Positions 1 through 8,717 are shown, numbered from the stretch's first letter. The stretch: DNA of 8,717 nt from Pedococcus sp. (GCA_025936615.1 JAICSZ010000063.1:1-8717); one strand, 5' to 3'. Notes: generated from the sequence alone by a model not told the origin. Numbers and translations are program-made.

Positions 1-68
1 CCGCCACCGTCTGGACCAACGACCTCACCCACGACTACGTCCACGAGAACTCGGCGTACAGCTCATGA
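1..68 (+). CDS. argJ: ArgJ C-terminal end (bifunctional ornithine acetyltransferase / N-acetylglutamate synthase), 5' truncated by window
   Basis: Only the last 21 codons are present, read in the frame starting at base 3 and ending at TGA 66-68. The residues [16 protein letters not shown] match the conserved C-terminus of the ArgJ beta chain, which typically ends in a DLTHDYVxxNxxY pattern. ArgJ transfers the acetyl group from N-acetylornithine to glutamate, recycling it in the cytoplasmic arginine pathway. Its stop overlaps the argB start by four bases (ATGA, 65-68), which fits the usual actinobacterial order argC-argJ-argB-argD. Its presence implies the cyclic acetyl-recycling route to ornithine. 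The fragment is short, but the motif and the context agree well. Confidence 0.88.
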   Translation, partial: ATVWTNDLTHDYVHENSAYSS

Positions 69-1015
69 CTGGGGACACTCCCACCAACACGGTCCGCGGC
101 CACATCGGCGCGGCGGCGCTGCGCGTCGCCCAGGGCAAGGCACAGACCCTGGTCGAGGCGCTGCCCTGGCTGGAGCGGTTCCGTGGTGCCCTCGTCGTGG
201 TCAAGTACGGCGGCAACGCCATGGTCGACGACCGGCTCAAGGCGGCCTTCGCCCAGGACGTGGCCTTCCTGCGCTACGCGGGCCTGCGCCCCGTGGTCGT
301 GCACGGTGGTGGACCCCAGATCGGCCGGATGCTCGACCGGCTCGGGCTGCAGAGCGAGTTCAGGGGCGGGCTGCGGGTCACGACTCCCGAGGTGATGGAC
401 GTCGTCCGGATGGTGCTGACGGGACAGGTCGGCCGCGAGCTCGTGGGGTTGCTCAACCAGCACGGCCCGGTCGCGGTCGGGCTCTCCGGAGAGGACGCCG
501 CCCTGTTCGGTGCGCGCCGTCGCGGCACGGTGGTCGACGGCCAGCAGGTCGACCTGGGCCTGGTCGGCGACGTGGAGGCGGTGAACCCCTCCGCTGTGCA
601 GGACATCCTCGACGCCGGCAGGATCCCCGTCGTGTCGACGGTGGCCCCCGACCTCGACGCGGAGGGACAGGTGCTCAACATCAACGCCGACACTGCCGCC
701 TCGGCGCTCGCCGTGGCGCTCGGGGCGCACAAGCTCGTCGTCCTCACCGACGTGGAGGGCGTCTACTCCGCGTGGCCGGACCGCGACTCGCTGCTCTCGT
801 CGCTCACGGTGAGCGGTGCCCGCGAGCTGCTCGGGCGGGTCGACGCCGGCATGATCCCCAAGCTCGAGGCGTGCATCAGCGCCGTCGAGCAGGGAGTCCC
901 GCAAGCGCACGTCATCGACGGGCGGCAGCCGCACTCGCTGCTGCTCGAGGTGTTCACCTCCGAGGGCATCGGCACCATGGTGCTGCCCGACGACCACGCG
1001 GGAGGGGTGGCCTGA
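65..1015 (+). CDS. argB: Acetylglutamate kinase
   Basis: This 316-residue cytoplasmic enzyme phosphorylates N-acetyl-L-glutamate with ATP, the second step of arginine synthesis and the usual feedback-control point. Amino acid kinase motifs are visible in order: KYGGNAM at residues 47-53 (K47 phosphate-binding lysine), [10 protein letters not shown] at 78-87, the substrate-binding Arg in GLRVT (R104), NINAD at 205-209 (D209, equivalent to the catalytic Asp that organises the active-site lysines) and GMIPKL with K266. About 40 residues precede the first strand and include a helix-forming stretch (roughly 13-37). Such an N-terminal helix is typical of hexameric, arginine-inhibited NAGKs, so feedback inhibition by arginine is likely but inferred. 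The ATG overlaps the argJ stop (ATGA) and has little Shine-Dalgarno sequence in front, which suggests initiation by coupling. The TGA overlaps the argD ATG by one base. Confidence 0.97.
   Translation: MTGDTPTNTVRGHIGAAALRVAQGKAQTLVEALPWLERFRGALVVVKYGGNAMVDDRLKAAFAQDVAFLRYAGLRPVVVHGGGPQIGRMLDRLGLQSEFRGGLRVTTPEVMDVVRMVLTGQVGRELVGLLNQHGPVAVGLSGEDAALFGARRRGTVVDGQQVDLGLVGDVEAVNPSAVQDILDAGRIPVVSTVAPDLDAEGQVLNINADTAASALAVALGAHKLVVLTDVEGVYSAWPDRDSLLSSLTVSGARELLGRVDAGMIPKLEACISAVEQGVPQAHVIDGRQPHSLLLEVFTSEGIGTMVLPDDHAGGVA
1001..1005 (+). promoter_or_regulatory. Ribosome binding site of argD
   Basis: GGAGG lies inside the end of argB, nine bases before ATG 1015. It fixes the argD start at 1015, although the same frame stays open upstream inside argB back to 772. 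Confidence 0.7.
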
Positions 1016-2214
1016 TGGGTGCCGCCAACGACGAGCTCCTCGAGCGCTACCAGCGCTCCGTCCTCGGGGTGTTCGGGCTGCCACCACTGGTCCTCGACCA
1101 CGGCGACGGGTGCTGGGTGTGGGACGTCGACGGCAACCGCTACCTCGACCTCGTCGGTGGCATCGCCGTCAATGCCCTGGGCCACGGCCACCCCGCGCTG
1201 GTCAGCGCGGTGAGCAAGCAGGCAGCCGAGGCCATCCACATCTCCAACCTGTTCACCTCCGAGGCACAGATCCGCCTCGCCGAGCGGCTGCTCGAGGTGT
1301 CCGGCGCGCCGGAGGGGTCGGCGGTGTTCTTCGCCAACTCCGGCGCGGAAGCGGTGGAGGCAGCGATCAAGCTGAGCCGGCGCACCGGTCGCACCGGGAT
1401 CGTCGCCGCTGAGGGCGCGTTCCACGGCCGCACCACCGGGGCGCTGGCCCTGACCCACAAGGCGGCCTACCGTGAGCCGTTCGAGCCACTCATGCCGGGC
1501 ATCACCCACGTCCCGTACGGCGACGAGGCGGCGCTGCGGGAAGCGGTGGGCCCGGACACGGCCGCCGTGTTCCTCGAGCCGATCCAGGGCGAGGCGGGAG
1601 TCCTCGCCCCCGGCCCGGCATACCTGCGCCTCGCGCGCGAGCTGACCACCACCCGCGGCGCGCTCCTGGTCCTCGACGAGATCCAGACCGGGGTCGGGCG
1701 CACCGGGACCTGGTTCGCGTTCCAGCAGGCGGGCGTGGTCCCGGACGCGATCACCGTGGCGAAGGGGCTGGGCGGCGGTGTCCCGGTGGGGGCGCTGGTC
1801 ACCTTCGGCGGCGCGGTGTCGGGTCTGCTCACCGCCGGGCAGCACGGCTCGACCTTCGGCGGCAACCCGCTCGCCGCGGCGGCGGGTCTCGCGGTCCTGG
1901 AGACCATCGAGCAGGAGGGGCTGCTCGAGCGCGCCCGTGAAATCGGTGCGCACCTCCACGAGTCCGTCCTCGCCCTGGCCCACCCGCTCGTCACCGGTGT
2001 CCGGGGTGCCGGCCTCCTCCTGGCCATCACCCTGGCGCGCGAGGTGGCGCCCGCCGTGGCGACCGCCGCCCGACGCGGCGGATTCATCGTGAACCCCGTC
2101 GCGCCGCAGGCGATCCGGCTCGCACCACCCTTGGTCGTGACCCGTGGCCAGGTCGACGCCTTCGTGACCGCGCTGCCCACCTTCCTCGACGCCGCCCAGG
2201 AGGCGACCTCTTGA
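1015..2214 (+). CDS. argD: Acetylornithine aminotransferase (class III, PLP-dependent)
   Basis: The 399-residue cytoplasmic enzyme uses pyridoxal phosphate to exchange an amino group between glutamate and N-acetylglutamate semialdehyde, giving N-acetylornithine. The class III aminotransferase landmarks are all present. These are the cofactor-phosphate loop with [11 protein letters not shown] around residues 107-117, FHGRT at 136-140, [12 protein letters not shown] with the PLP-pyridine Asp at D221, and the Schiff-base lysine K250 in [11 protein letters not shown]. The C-terminal part has GxRGxGLLLAI and [14 protein letters not shown], as expected. Length matches the family (about 400). The reading frame is open further 5' into argB, but ATG 1015 has a good GGAGG at the right distance and begins at the family's usual N-terminus. 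In some bacteria ArgD also acts as succinyldiaminopimelate aminotransferase. That dual role cannot be judged here. Confidence 0.97.
   Translation: MGAANDELLERYQRSVLGVFGLPPLVLDHGDGCWVWDVDGNRYLDLVGGIAVNALGHGHPALVSAVSKQAAEAIHISNLFTSEAQIRLAERLLEVSGAPEGSAVFFANSGAEAVEAAIKLSRRTGRTGIVAAEGAFHGRTTGALALTHKAAYREPFEPLMPGITHVPYGDEAALREAVGPDTAAVFLEPIQGEAGVLAPGPAYLRLARELTTTRGALLVLDEIQTGVGRTGTWFAFQQAGVVPDAITVAKGLGGGVPVGALVTFGGAVSGLLTAGQHGSTFGGNPLAAAAGLAVLETIEQEGLLERAREIGAHLHESVLALAHPLVTGVRGAGLLLAITLAREVAPAVATAARRGGFIVNPVAPQAIRLAPPLVVTRGQVDAFVTALPTFLDAAQEATS
2198..2203 (+). promoter_or_regulatory. Ribosome binding site of argF
   Basis: A full AGGAGG sits in the last codons of argD, seven bases before the TTG at 2211. 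It supports the rare TTG start of argF, whose first residues ([10 protein letters not shown]) match the usual actinobacterial ArgF N-terminus. Confidence 0.75.
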
Positions 2215-3142
2215 CCCGCCACTTCCTCCGCGACGACGACCTCACCGCGAGCGAGCAGGCCGAGGTGCTCGCGCTGGCCGCCCAGCTGAAGGCCGAGCCG
2301 TTCTCGCGTCGGCCGCTCGAAGGGCCCCAAGTGGTGTCCGTCCTGTTCGACAAGCCGACGCTGCGCACGCAGCTGTCGTTCGAGGGGGCCATCGCCCAGC
2401 TCGGCGGGCACCCCCTCGTCGTGGACGGCAACCTCGCCCAGGTGGGCACCCGCGAGTCCATCGCGGACGTGGCGCGGGTGCTCGGCCGGCAGTCCGCGGC
2501 CATCGTCTGGCGCACCTACGGCCAGGGCCGGATCGAGGAGCTGTCCGCCCACGCAGGGGTCCCGGTAGTCAACGCCCTCACGGACGACTTCCACCCCTGC
2601 CAGGTCCTCGCCGACCTGCTCACCATCACCGAGCACAAGGGTGCGCTGGCGGGTCTCACGGTCGCCTACGTCGGCGACGGGGCCAACAACATGGCGCACT
2701 CCTACCTGCTGGGCTGTGCGCTCGCCGGGATCCACGTGCGCGTGGGGACACCCGTGAGCCACCAGCCGCGGGCCGACATCCTGGCGCGTGCACAGGAGCT
2801 CGCCTCCGAGCAGCACGGGTCGGTGTCCGTCGTGCCCGACGCCACCGCCGCGGTCGACGGCGCCGACGTGGTCATCACCGACACCTGGGTGTCGATGGGC
2901 ATGGAGCGGCAGAAGGGCGAGCGGCAGGGGGAGTCCAGCCCGTTCGCCCCGTTTGCCGTGACGCCGGCCCTGATGGCGCGGGCCCGGTCCGACGCGGTGT
3001 TCCTGCACTGCCTGCCCGCGTACCGCGGTCTGGAGGTCGCCGCCGACGTGATCGACGGTCCGCAGTCCGTGGTCTGGGACGAGGCCGAGAACCGGCTGCA
3101 CGCTCAGAAGGCACTGCTCGCCTTCCTCCTGGAGCACCGCAC

Positions 3143-3146
<4 letters not shown>
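2211..3146 (+). CDS. argF: Ornithine carbamoyltransferase with variant carbamoyl-phosphate motif
   Basis: This 311-residue enzyme condenses ornithine with carbamoyl phosphate to citrulline. Starting from TTG 2211, the N-terminal RHFLRDDDL matches actinobacterial anabolic ArgF. Later motifs are standard: WRTYGQ (R101), FHPCQVLAD with HPCQ at 128-131, the ornithine-binding D224-x3-SMG loop (SMG 228-230), HCLPAYRG (H266, C267) and a [14 protein letters not shown] tail. The unusual point is the carbamoyl-phosphate signature: residues 50-54 read TLRTQ where OTCases normally read STRTR. The core Arg (R52) and Thr (T53) are kept, the first Ser becomes Thr, the second Thr becomes Leu and the last Arg becomes Gln. 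The intact SMG loop and the argJ context favour free ornithine as substrate over N-acetylornithine. The stop overlaps the argR start (ATGA), so the gene is part of the coupled arginine operon. Confidence 0.94.
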
Positions 3147-5109
<1,963 letters not shown>

Positions 5110-5162
5110 CGGCATACCGCAGGTCGTTGTCGGTGATGCGCCAAAACCGGGGTCCGACACGC

Positions 5163-5168
5163 TAGGTT
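5163..5168 (+). promoter_or_regulatory. Tentative -10 element of the sdh operon promoter
   Basis: TAGGTT fits the actinobacterial TANNNT -10 pattern and lies in the only sizeable intergenic gap (5110-5220), 52 bases before the first sdh-operon gene. No good TTGAC-like -35 box is present 16-19 bases upstream (that stretch is around GCCAAAACC). A TTGTCG at 5127-5132 is too far away. If used, transcription would begin near 5175 and the palindrome at 5180-5195 would lie just inside the transcript. Confidence 0.3.
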
Positions 5169-5179
5169 CGTTTGTGGAC

Positions 5180-5195
5180 GGGTCACAGGTGACCC
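5180..5195 (+). repeat. Perfect 16-bp palindrome, possible operator
   Basis: GGGTCAC-AG-GTGACCC is a perfect inverted repeat with 7-bp arms and a 2-base centre. It lies 25 bases upstream of the small-protein start, just downstream of the candidate -10 element. The 2-base spacer is too short for a relaxed hairpin loop (it would open to a CAGG tetraloop with 6-bp stem), and no T-run follows. A dimeric regulator site is therefore a better reading than a terminator. The binding protein is unknown. It is not a good CRP/GlxR site, because the nearby TGTG and CACA halves are one base too close. Confidence 0.45.
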
Positions 5196-5208
5196 ACCAG
5201 CCTCGCGG

Positions 5209-5213
5209 AAGGA
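5209..5213 (+). promoter_or_regulatory. Ribosome binding site of the 94-residue protein
   Basis: AAGGA within GCGGAAGGAC sits seven bases before ATG 5221. It is a good actinobacterial Shine-Dalgarno sequence and supports this small reading frame as a real translated gene. Confidence 0.65.
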
Positions 5214-5220
5214 CGGTGTC

Positions 5221-5505
5221 ATGAGTGTCAGGGATGACCTCACGGCGGCTGCGGGTCACGTGGCCGGGCTGCGGCGGGCGGTGACCGGGCTCTCCAAGGA
5301 GCTCGGCAACACCATCGACGTCCAGCGGTTGCGCGACGACGTCGTCCGCCTCGCCGACGACGTCGACCTCGTCGCGCGAGCGGCAGGCGTCGGGTCGCAG
5401 GACCGGGCAGGTGCGCCGGGCGAGATCGTCTTCATCCCGGACGAGGACTACGACCCCGCGATGTGGGCCGACGCCGACGACGAGGCCGGGCACCAGGGTG
5501 GCTGA
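5221..5505 (+). CDS. Small conserved-type protein of unknown function leading the sdh operon (Rv0250c-like by position)
   Basis: I cannot assign a function. The 94-residue product has no signal peptide or membrane helix. Residues 1-57 look like an amphipathic helical hairpin, with regularly spaced Leu/Val and Asp/Arg and a likely turn near G29. A Gly/Ala-rich linker (about 57-66) follows, then the compact stretch EIVFIPDEDYDPAMW (about 68-82) and an acidic tail (ADADDE). Cysteine is absent, so it is not a ferredoxin-type electron carrier. It has a good ribosome binding site, and its last 8 bases overlap the sdhC start, so it is probably co-translated with the complex II genes. In Mycobacterium tuberculosis a protein of about the same size (Rv0250c) precedes the Sdh1 anchor, flavoprotein and Fe-S genes. 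From memory its tail also has an IPDxxYDxxxW-like, acidic ending, which I could not verify. A role in assembly or control of complex II is inferred from context only. Confidence 0.8.
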   Translation: MSVRDDLTAAAGHVAGLRRAVTGLSKELGNTIDVQRLRDDVVRLADDVDLVARAAGVGSQDRAGAPGEIVFIPDEDYDPAMWADADDEAGHQGG

Positions 5506-6313
5506 CGTCGACCTCGCCAAGGGGGTCGGCGCCGCAAGCCGTGCCACGATCGCGGCCCGCACCCTGCGGGTGGACCGCTGGTGGATGCAGCCCCTCGTCA
5601 CCTTCGTGTGCTTCACCGCCTGGCTGCTCTACGGGATCATCCGGGCCGCCACCCAGAAGCACTACTTCGTCGCCGAGTACGGCTACCTCACGCCGTTCGC
5701 GTCCCCCTGCCTGTCGACCTCCTGCGAGCCGGGGTCGTCGCACTTCGGGACCCCGTTCGGCAACTGGCCGCCGCTCATCCCCTTCGCGGCCCTGACCCTG
5801 CCGTTCCTGCTGCTCTTCCGGCTGACCTGCTACTACTACCGCAAGGCCTACTACCGCTCGTTCTGGCTCTCGCCCCCGGCCTGCGCCGTCGCCGAGCCGC
5901 ACCGGTCCTACTCCGGCGAGACCAGGTTCCCCCTCATCGTGCAGAACGTGCACCGCTACTTCTTCTACGCCGCGGTCATCATCTCGCTGATCAACACCTA
6001 CGACGTCCTCCACGCGTTCCACGGCAGGGACGGCAGCTTCGGCTTCGGGCTGGGCACGCTCATCCTGATCGCCAACGTGGTCCTGCTCTGGTGCTACACA
6101 CTGGGCTGCCACTCCTGCCGCAACATCGTCGGCGGCCGGCTCAACCACTTCAGCAAGCACCCCCTGCGATACCGCGCCTGGGGCTGGGTGGGCAAGCTCA
6201 ACTCGCGGCACATGCAGTTCGCCTGGATCACGCTGGGCACCCTCGTGCTCACCGACATGTACATCTGGTTCGTCGACGCCGGGTACATCTCGGACCTGCG
6301 CATCGTGAACTGA
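5498..6313 (+). CDS. sdhC: Succinate dehydrogenase membrane anchor, mycobacterial Sdh1 (type F) class
   Basis: This is the single membrane subunit of the complex, which passes electrons from the Fe-S subunit to quinone (menaquinone in most actinobacteria). With the GTG at 5498 it has 271 residues, matching the about 273 of mycobacterial Rv0249c. Five hydrophobic helices are visible at about residues 32-52, 92-111, 153-172, 182-203 and 239-259. Cys and His residues cluster at helix ends: C111 in RLTCYYYRKAYY, C129, H152 in NVHRYFFY, C204-H205-x-C207 in LGCHSCRN, H217 and H238. The M. smegmatis Sdh1 structure has a Rieske-type [2Fe-2S] cluster held by Cys and His within the membrane. These residues are the candidate ligands, not individually assigned here. 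The start overlaps the upstream gene by 8 bases and lacks a strong Shine-Dalgarno sequence. GTG 5570 or ATG 5585 are possible later starts, but they would remove the N-terminal segment and are less likely. Confidence 0.9.
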   Translation: MADVDLAKGVGAASRATIAARTLRVDRWWMQPLVTFVCFTAWLLYGIIRAATQKHYFVAEYGYLTPFASPCLSTSCEPGSSHFGTPFGNWPPLIPFAALTLPFLLLFRLTCYYYRKAYYRSFWLSPPACAVAEPHRSYSGETRFPLIVQNVHRYFFYAAVIISLINTYDVLHAFHGRDGSFGFGLGTLILIANVVLLWCYTLGCHSCRNIVGGRLNHFSKHPLRYRAWGWVGKLNSRHMQFAWITLGTLVLTDMYIWFVDAGYISDLRIVN

Positions 6314-6332
6314 GCAGGACGACACCTCAAGC

Positions 6333-6340
6333 AAGGGAGA
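6333..6340 (+). promoter_or_regulatory. Ribosome binding site of sdhA
   Basis: AAGGGAGA ends four bases before GTG 6345, in the 31-base gap after sdhC. It picks the GTG over the overlapping ATG at 6343, which runs straight into TGA. Confidence 0.65.
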
Positions 6341-6344
6341 ACAT

Positions 6345-8276
6345 GTGACGGAGCTCGAGAGGCACGAGTTCGACGTCATCGTCATCGGGGCCGGCGGTGC
6401 CGGTCTGCGCGCAGCCATCGAGGCCCGCGGACAGGGCCTGCGCACGGCGATCGTGTGCAAGAGCCTGTTCGGCAAGGCACACACGGTCATGGCCGAGGGC
6501 GGCATTGCCGCGTCCATGGGCAACGCGAACCCCCGCGACAACTGGCACGTGCACTTCTGCGACACGATGCGGGGAGGCAAGTTCCTCAACAACCCGCGGA
6601 TGGCCGAGCTGCACGCGAAGGAGGCGCCGGACCGGGTCTGGGAGCTCGAGACCTACGGCGCGCTGTTCGACCGCACCCCCGAGGGCAAGATCAGCCAGCG
6701 CAACTTCGGTGGCCACGAGTACCCCCGCCTCGCCCACGTCGGGGACCGGACCGGGCTCGAGCTGATCCGCACCCTGCAGCAGAAGGTGGTGAGCCTCCAG
6801 CAGCAGGACCACCGCGAGACCGGCGACTACGAGAGCCGGATCCGGGTCTTCGCCGAGCTGACCGTCACCGACATCTTCAAGGACGGCCGCGGGGCGGTCG
6901 CCGGGGCACTCGGCTACTGGCGCGAGAGCGGCGACTACGTGCTGATCTCCGCGCCAACCGTGATCCTCGCGACGGGAGGGATCGGCAAGTCCTTCAAGGT
7001 CACCAGCAACTCGTGGGAGTACACCGGCGACGGCCACGCCCTCGCGCTGCGCACCGGGGCCAACCTGATCAACATGGAGTTCATCCAGTTCCACCCCACG
7101 GGCATGGTGTGGCCGCCGTCCGTGAAGGGCATCCTGGTGACGGAGTCGGTGCGCGGCGACGGCGGGGTGCTGCGCAACTCCGAGGGCAAGCGGTTCATGT
7201 TCGACTACGTCCCAGACGTGTTCCGCGGCCAGTACGCCCAGTCCGAGGATGAGGCGGACCGCTGGTACAAGGACCCCGAGAACAACAAGCGACCACCGGA
7301 GCTGCTGCCGCGTGACGAGGTCGCCCGCGCGATCAACAACGAGGTCAAGGAGGGCAGGGGGTCACCCCACGGTGGGGTCTTCCTCGACGTGTCGACCCGG
7401 CTGCCCGCCGAGGAGATCACCCGGCGCCTGCCCTCGATGCACCACCAGTTCAAGGAGCTCGCCGACGTCGACATCACGGCAGAGCCGATGGAGGTCGGGC
7501 CCACCTGCCACTACGTCATGGGTGGGGTCGAGGTCGACGCCGACACCGCCGCGACGAGCGTCCCGGGACTCTTCGCCGCAGGCGAGGTCGCCGGCGGCAT
7601 GCACGGCTCCAACCGGCTCGGCGGCAACAGCCTGTCCGACCTGCTCGTGTTCGGACGCCGGGCCGGGGCCGGCGCGGCGAGCTACCTGCGCCACCACCAC
7701 GGGCCACGACCGGTGGTCGACGAGGGTCAGGTGGCGGCGGCGGTCGCCGCGGCAGACGCACCCCTCGAACGCGGTGGCAGCGAAGGTGGCCTCGAGAACC
7801 CCTACGACGTCCACCACGAGCTCCAGCAGAAGATGAACGACCTGGTCGGGATCATCCGTCGCGAGGGCGAGATGCGCGAAGCTCTGACAGTGCTCGACGA
7901 TCTCGACGAGCGCGCGAAACATGTTGCTGCGCAAGGCGGCCGGCGGTTCAACCCCGGCTGGCACCTCGCCCTCGACCTGCGCAACATGCTGGCTGTGTGC
8001 CGTTGTGTGGCACTGGCGGCGCTCGAGCGCACCGAGTCCCGCGGTGGCCACACGCGCGAGGACTACCCCGACATGCAGGCCGAGTGGCGTCAGCTCAACC
8101 TCATCTGCTCACTCGACGGCGACCAGCGGGTCACGTTGTCCCGCAAGCCGATTCCAGAGATCCGACTCGACCTGCTGCAGCTGTTCGAGCGGAGCGAGCT
8201 GGCCAAGTACCTCACGGAGCCGGAGCTGGCCCGGCTCGAACCGGAGCCAGTGGAGTCAGGGAGTGACCAGGCGTGA
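6345..8276 (+). CDS. sdhA: Succinate dehydrogenase flavoprotein subunit
   Basis: The 643-residue catalytic subunit oxidises succinate to fumarate on a covalently bound FAD and hands electrons to SdhB at the cytoplasmic face of the membrane. The dinucleotide-binding loop IGAGGAGLRAA is at residues 14-24. H46 in GKAHTVMAEGG is the histidine expected to carry the covalent FAD. The capping and active-site residues are in place: FHPTG with H250, the catalytic arginine R270 in SVRGDGG, H389 in CHYVMGGV and R424 in GSNRLGGNSLSD. The C-terminal helical domain includes an NPGWHLALDLRNML region. Length fits the mycobacterial Rv0248c type (about 646), which is longer than enterobacterial SdhA (588). No Tat signal is present, so it faces the cytoplasm. 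Start GTG 6345 has a clear ribosome binding site. The stop overlaps the sdhB start by four bases (GTGA). Confidence 0.97.
   Translation: MTELERHEFDVIVIGAGGAGLRAAIEARGQGLRTAIVCKSLFGKAHTVMAEGGIAASMGNANPRDNWHVHFCDTMRGGKFLNNPRMAELHAKEAPDRVWELETYGALFDRTPEGKISQRNFGGHEYPRLAHVGDRTGLELIRTLQQKVVSLQQQDHRETGDYESRIRVFAELTVTDIFKDGRGAVAGALGYWRESGDYVLISAPTVILATGGIGKSFKVTSNSWEYTGDGHALALRTGANLINMEFIQFHPTGMVWPPSVKGILVTESVRGDGGVLRNSEGKRFMFDYVPDVFRGQYAQSEDEADRWYKDPENNKRPPELLPRDEVARAINNEVKEGRGSPHGGVFLDVSTRLPAEEITRRLPSMHHQFKELADVDITAEPMEVGPTCHYVMGGVEVDADTAATSVPGLFAAGEVAGGMHGSNRLGGNSLSDLLVFGRRAGAGAASYLRHHHGPRPVVDEGQVAAAVAAADAPLERGGSEGGLENPYDVHHELQQKMNDLVGIIRREGEMREALTVLDDLDERAKHVAAQGGRRFNPGWHLALDLRNMLAVCRCVALAALERTESRGGHTREDYPDMQAEWRQLNLICSLDGDQRVTLSRKPIPEIRLDLLQLFERSELAKYLTEPELARLEPEPVESGSDQA
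8258..8263 (+). promoter_or_regulatory. Ribosome binding site of sdhB
   Basis: AGGGAG lies inside the end of sdhA, nine bases before GTG 8273. It supports the GTG start. The nearby ATG at 8280 is in a different frame and gives an unrelated Arg/Ser-rich product. Confidence 0.55.
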
Positions 8277-8717
8277 GCTATGACGCGAAGTTCCGGGTCT
8301 GGCGCGGTGACGCCGACGGCGGCGACCTCCAGGACTACACGGTCGAGGTCAACGAGGGAGAGGTCGTCCTCGACGTCATCCACCGGTTGCAGGCGACCCA
8401 GGCGCCCGACCTGGCGGTCCGCTGGAACTGCAAGGCCGGCAAGTGCGGCTCGTGCAGCGCCGAGATCAACGGCTATCCCAAGCTGATGTGCATGACGCGC
8501 ATGAACACCTTCGCGGAGACCGACACCGTCACGGTCACGCCGATGCGTACCTTCCCGGTCGAGCGCGACCTGGTCACCGACGTGTCCTACAACTACCAGA
8601 AGGCGCGCGAGATCCCGGCGTTCGCACCGCCGGAGGGGCTGCAGCCCGGCGACTACCGCATGCAGCAGGAGGACGTCGAGCGTGGCCAGGAGTTCCGCAA
8701 GTGCATCGAGTGCTTCC
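8273..8717 (+). CDS. sdhB: Succinate dehydrogenase iron-sulfur subunit, 3' truncated by window
   Basis: The first 148 codons of the electron-transfer subunit are present, read from GTG 8273 and running off the window end. It relays electrons from FAD in SdhA to the membrane anchor through three Fe-S clusters. The plant-ferredoxin-type [2Fe-2S] domain is clear: C53-x4-C58-x2-C61 in NCKAGKCGSCSA and the fourth ligand C73 in LMCMTR. The second ferredoxin domain just begins: C144 and C147 (KCIECF) are the first cysteines for the [4Fe-4S] and [3Fe-4S] clusters. The remaining cysteines, about 100 residues if similar to Rv0247c (about 248), lie beyond the window. It overlaps the sdhA stop by GTGA, consistent with tight coupling and equal synthesis of the two soluble subunits. 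Confidence 0.96.
   Translation, partial: MSYDAKFRVWRGDADGGDLQDYTVEVNEGEVVLDVIHRLQATQAPDLAVRWNCKAGKCGSCSAEINGYPKLMCMTRMNTFAETDTVTVTPMRTFPVERDLVTDVSYNYQKAREIPAFAPPEGLQPGDYRMQQEDVERGQEFRKCIECF

Noticed and set aside
772..1014. Upstream extension of argD into argB
   Set aside because: The added residues are an Ala/Arg-rich shadow of argB. ATG 1015 has a GGAGG ribosome binding site and matches the family N-terminus.
5173..5187. CRP/GlxR-like site TGTGGACGGGTCACA upstream of the sdh operon
   Set aside because: The TGTG and CACA halves are separated by 7 bases rather than the required 8, and the inner bases do not match. The perfect palindrome immediately beside it explains the TCAC half better.
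5180..5195. Palindrome as a rho-independent terminator for the arginine operon
   Set aside because: The loop would be only two to four bases, the stem is short, and no T-run follows. It also lies 70 bases past argH and close to the next gene's ribosome binding site.
5411..5497. Longer start for the sdh anchor at ATG 5411
   Set aside because: The added 29 residues are an Arg/Ser/Thr-rich shadow of the upstream small gene. GTG 5498 gives a protein that matches the known length of the family.

Overview
The window is very GC-rich, gene-dense DNA with GTG and TTG starts, overlapping stop/start codons and strong GC bias at third codon positions. The gene order and protein types point to an actinobacterium, probably in or near Micrococcales (Intrasporangiaceae-like). 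That placement is inferred from protein character and not from any search. All genes are on the + strand, and the many long antisense and alternate-frame reading frames are GC shadows.

Positions 1-5109 hold the distal part of an arginine biosynthesis operon: the tail of argJ, then argB, argD, argF, argR and argH. Every junction overlaps by 1-4 bases (ATGA, TGATG, TTGA, ATGA, GTGA), so this is a single translationally coupled transcription unit. Its promoter and any ARG boxes lie upstream of the window. The enzymes run from N-acetylglutamate phosphorylation through ornithine and citrulline to the final lyase step, with the arginine repressor encoded inside the operon. argG (argininosuccinate synthase), which sits between argR and argH in Mycobacterium, is absent here. 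ArgF has an altered carbamoyl-phosphate signature (TLRTQ instead of STRTR).

Positions 5110-5220 are the only real intergenic gap. It contains a tentative -10 element, a perfect 16-bp palindrome (7-bp arms around 2 bases) and a good ribosome binding site. No convincing terminator for the arginine operon is visible.

Positions 5221-8717 hold a second operon: a 94-residue protein of unknown function, a five-helix membrane anchor (sdhC), the succinate dehydrogenase flavoprotein (sdhA) and the iron-sulfur subunit (sdhB, cut by the window end). Size and layout match mycobacterial Sdh1 (Rv0250c-Rv0249c-Rv0248c-Rv0247c), the 'type F' complex II whose anchor carries a membrane-embedded Rieske-type [2Fe-2S] cluster. 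The anchor here is rich in Cys and His in and near its helices, as that model requires. The most notable points are this unusual complex II class, the uncharacterised small protein coupled to it, the palindrome ahead of the operon, and the ArgF motif variant. I see no mobile element, CRISPR array, RNA gene or sign of horizontal transfer.
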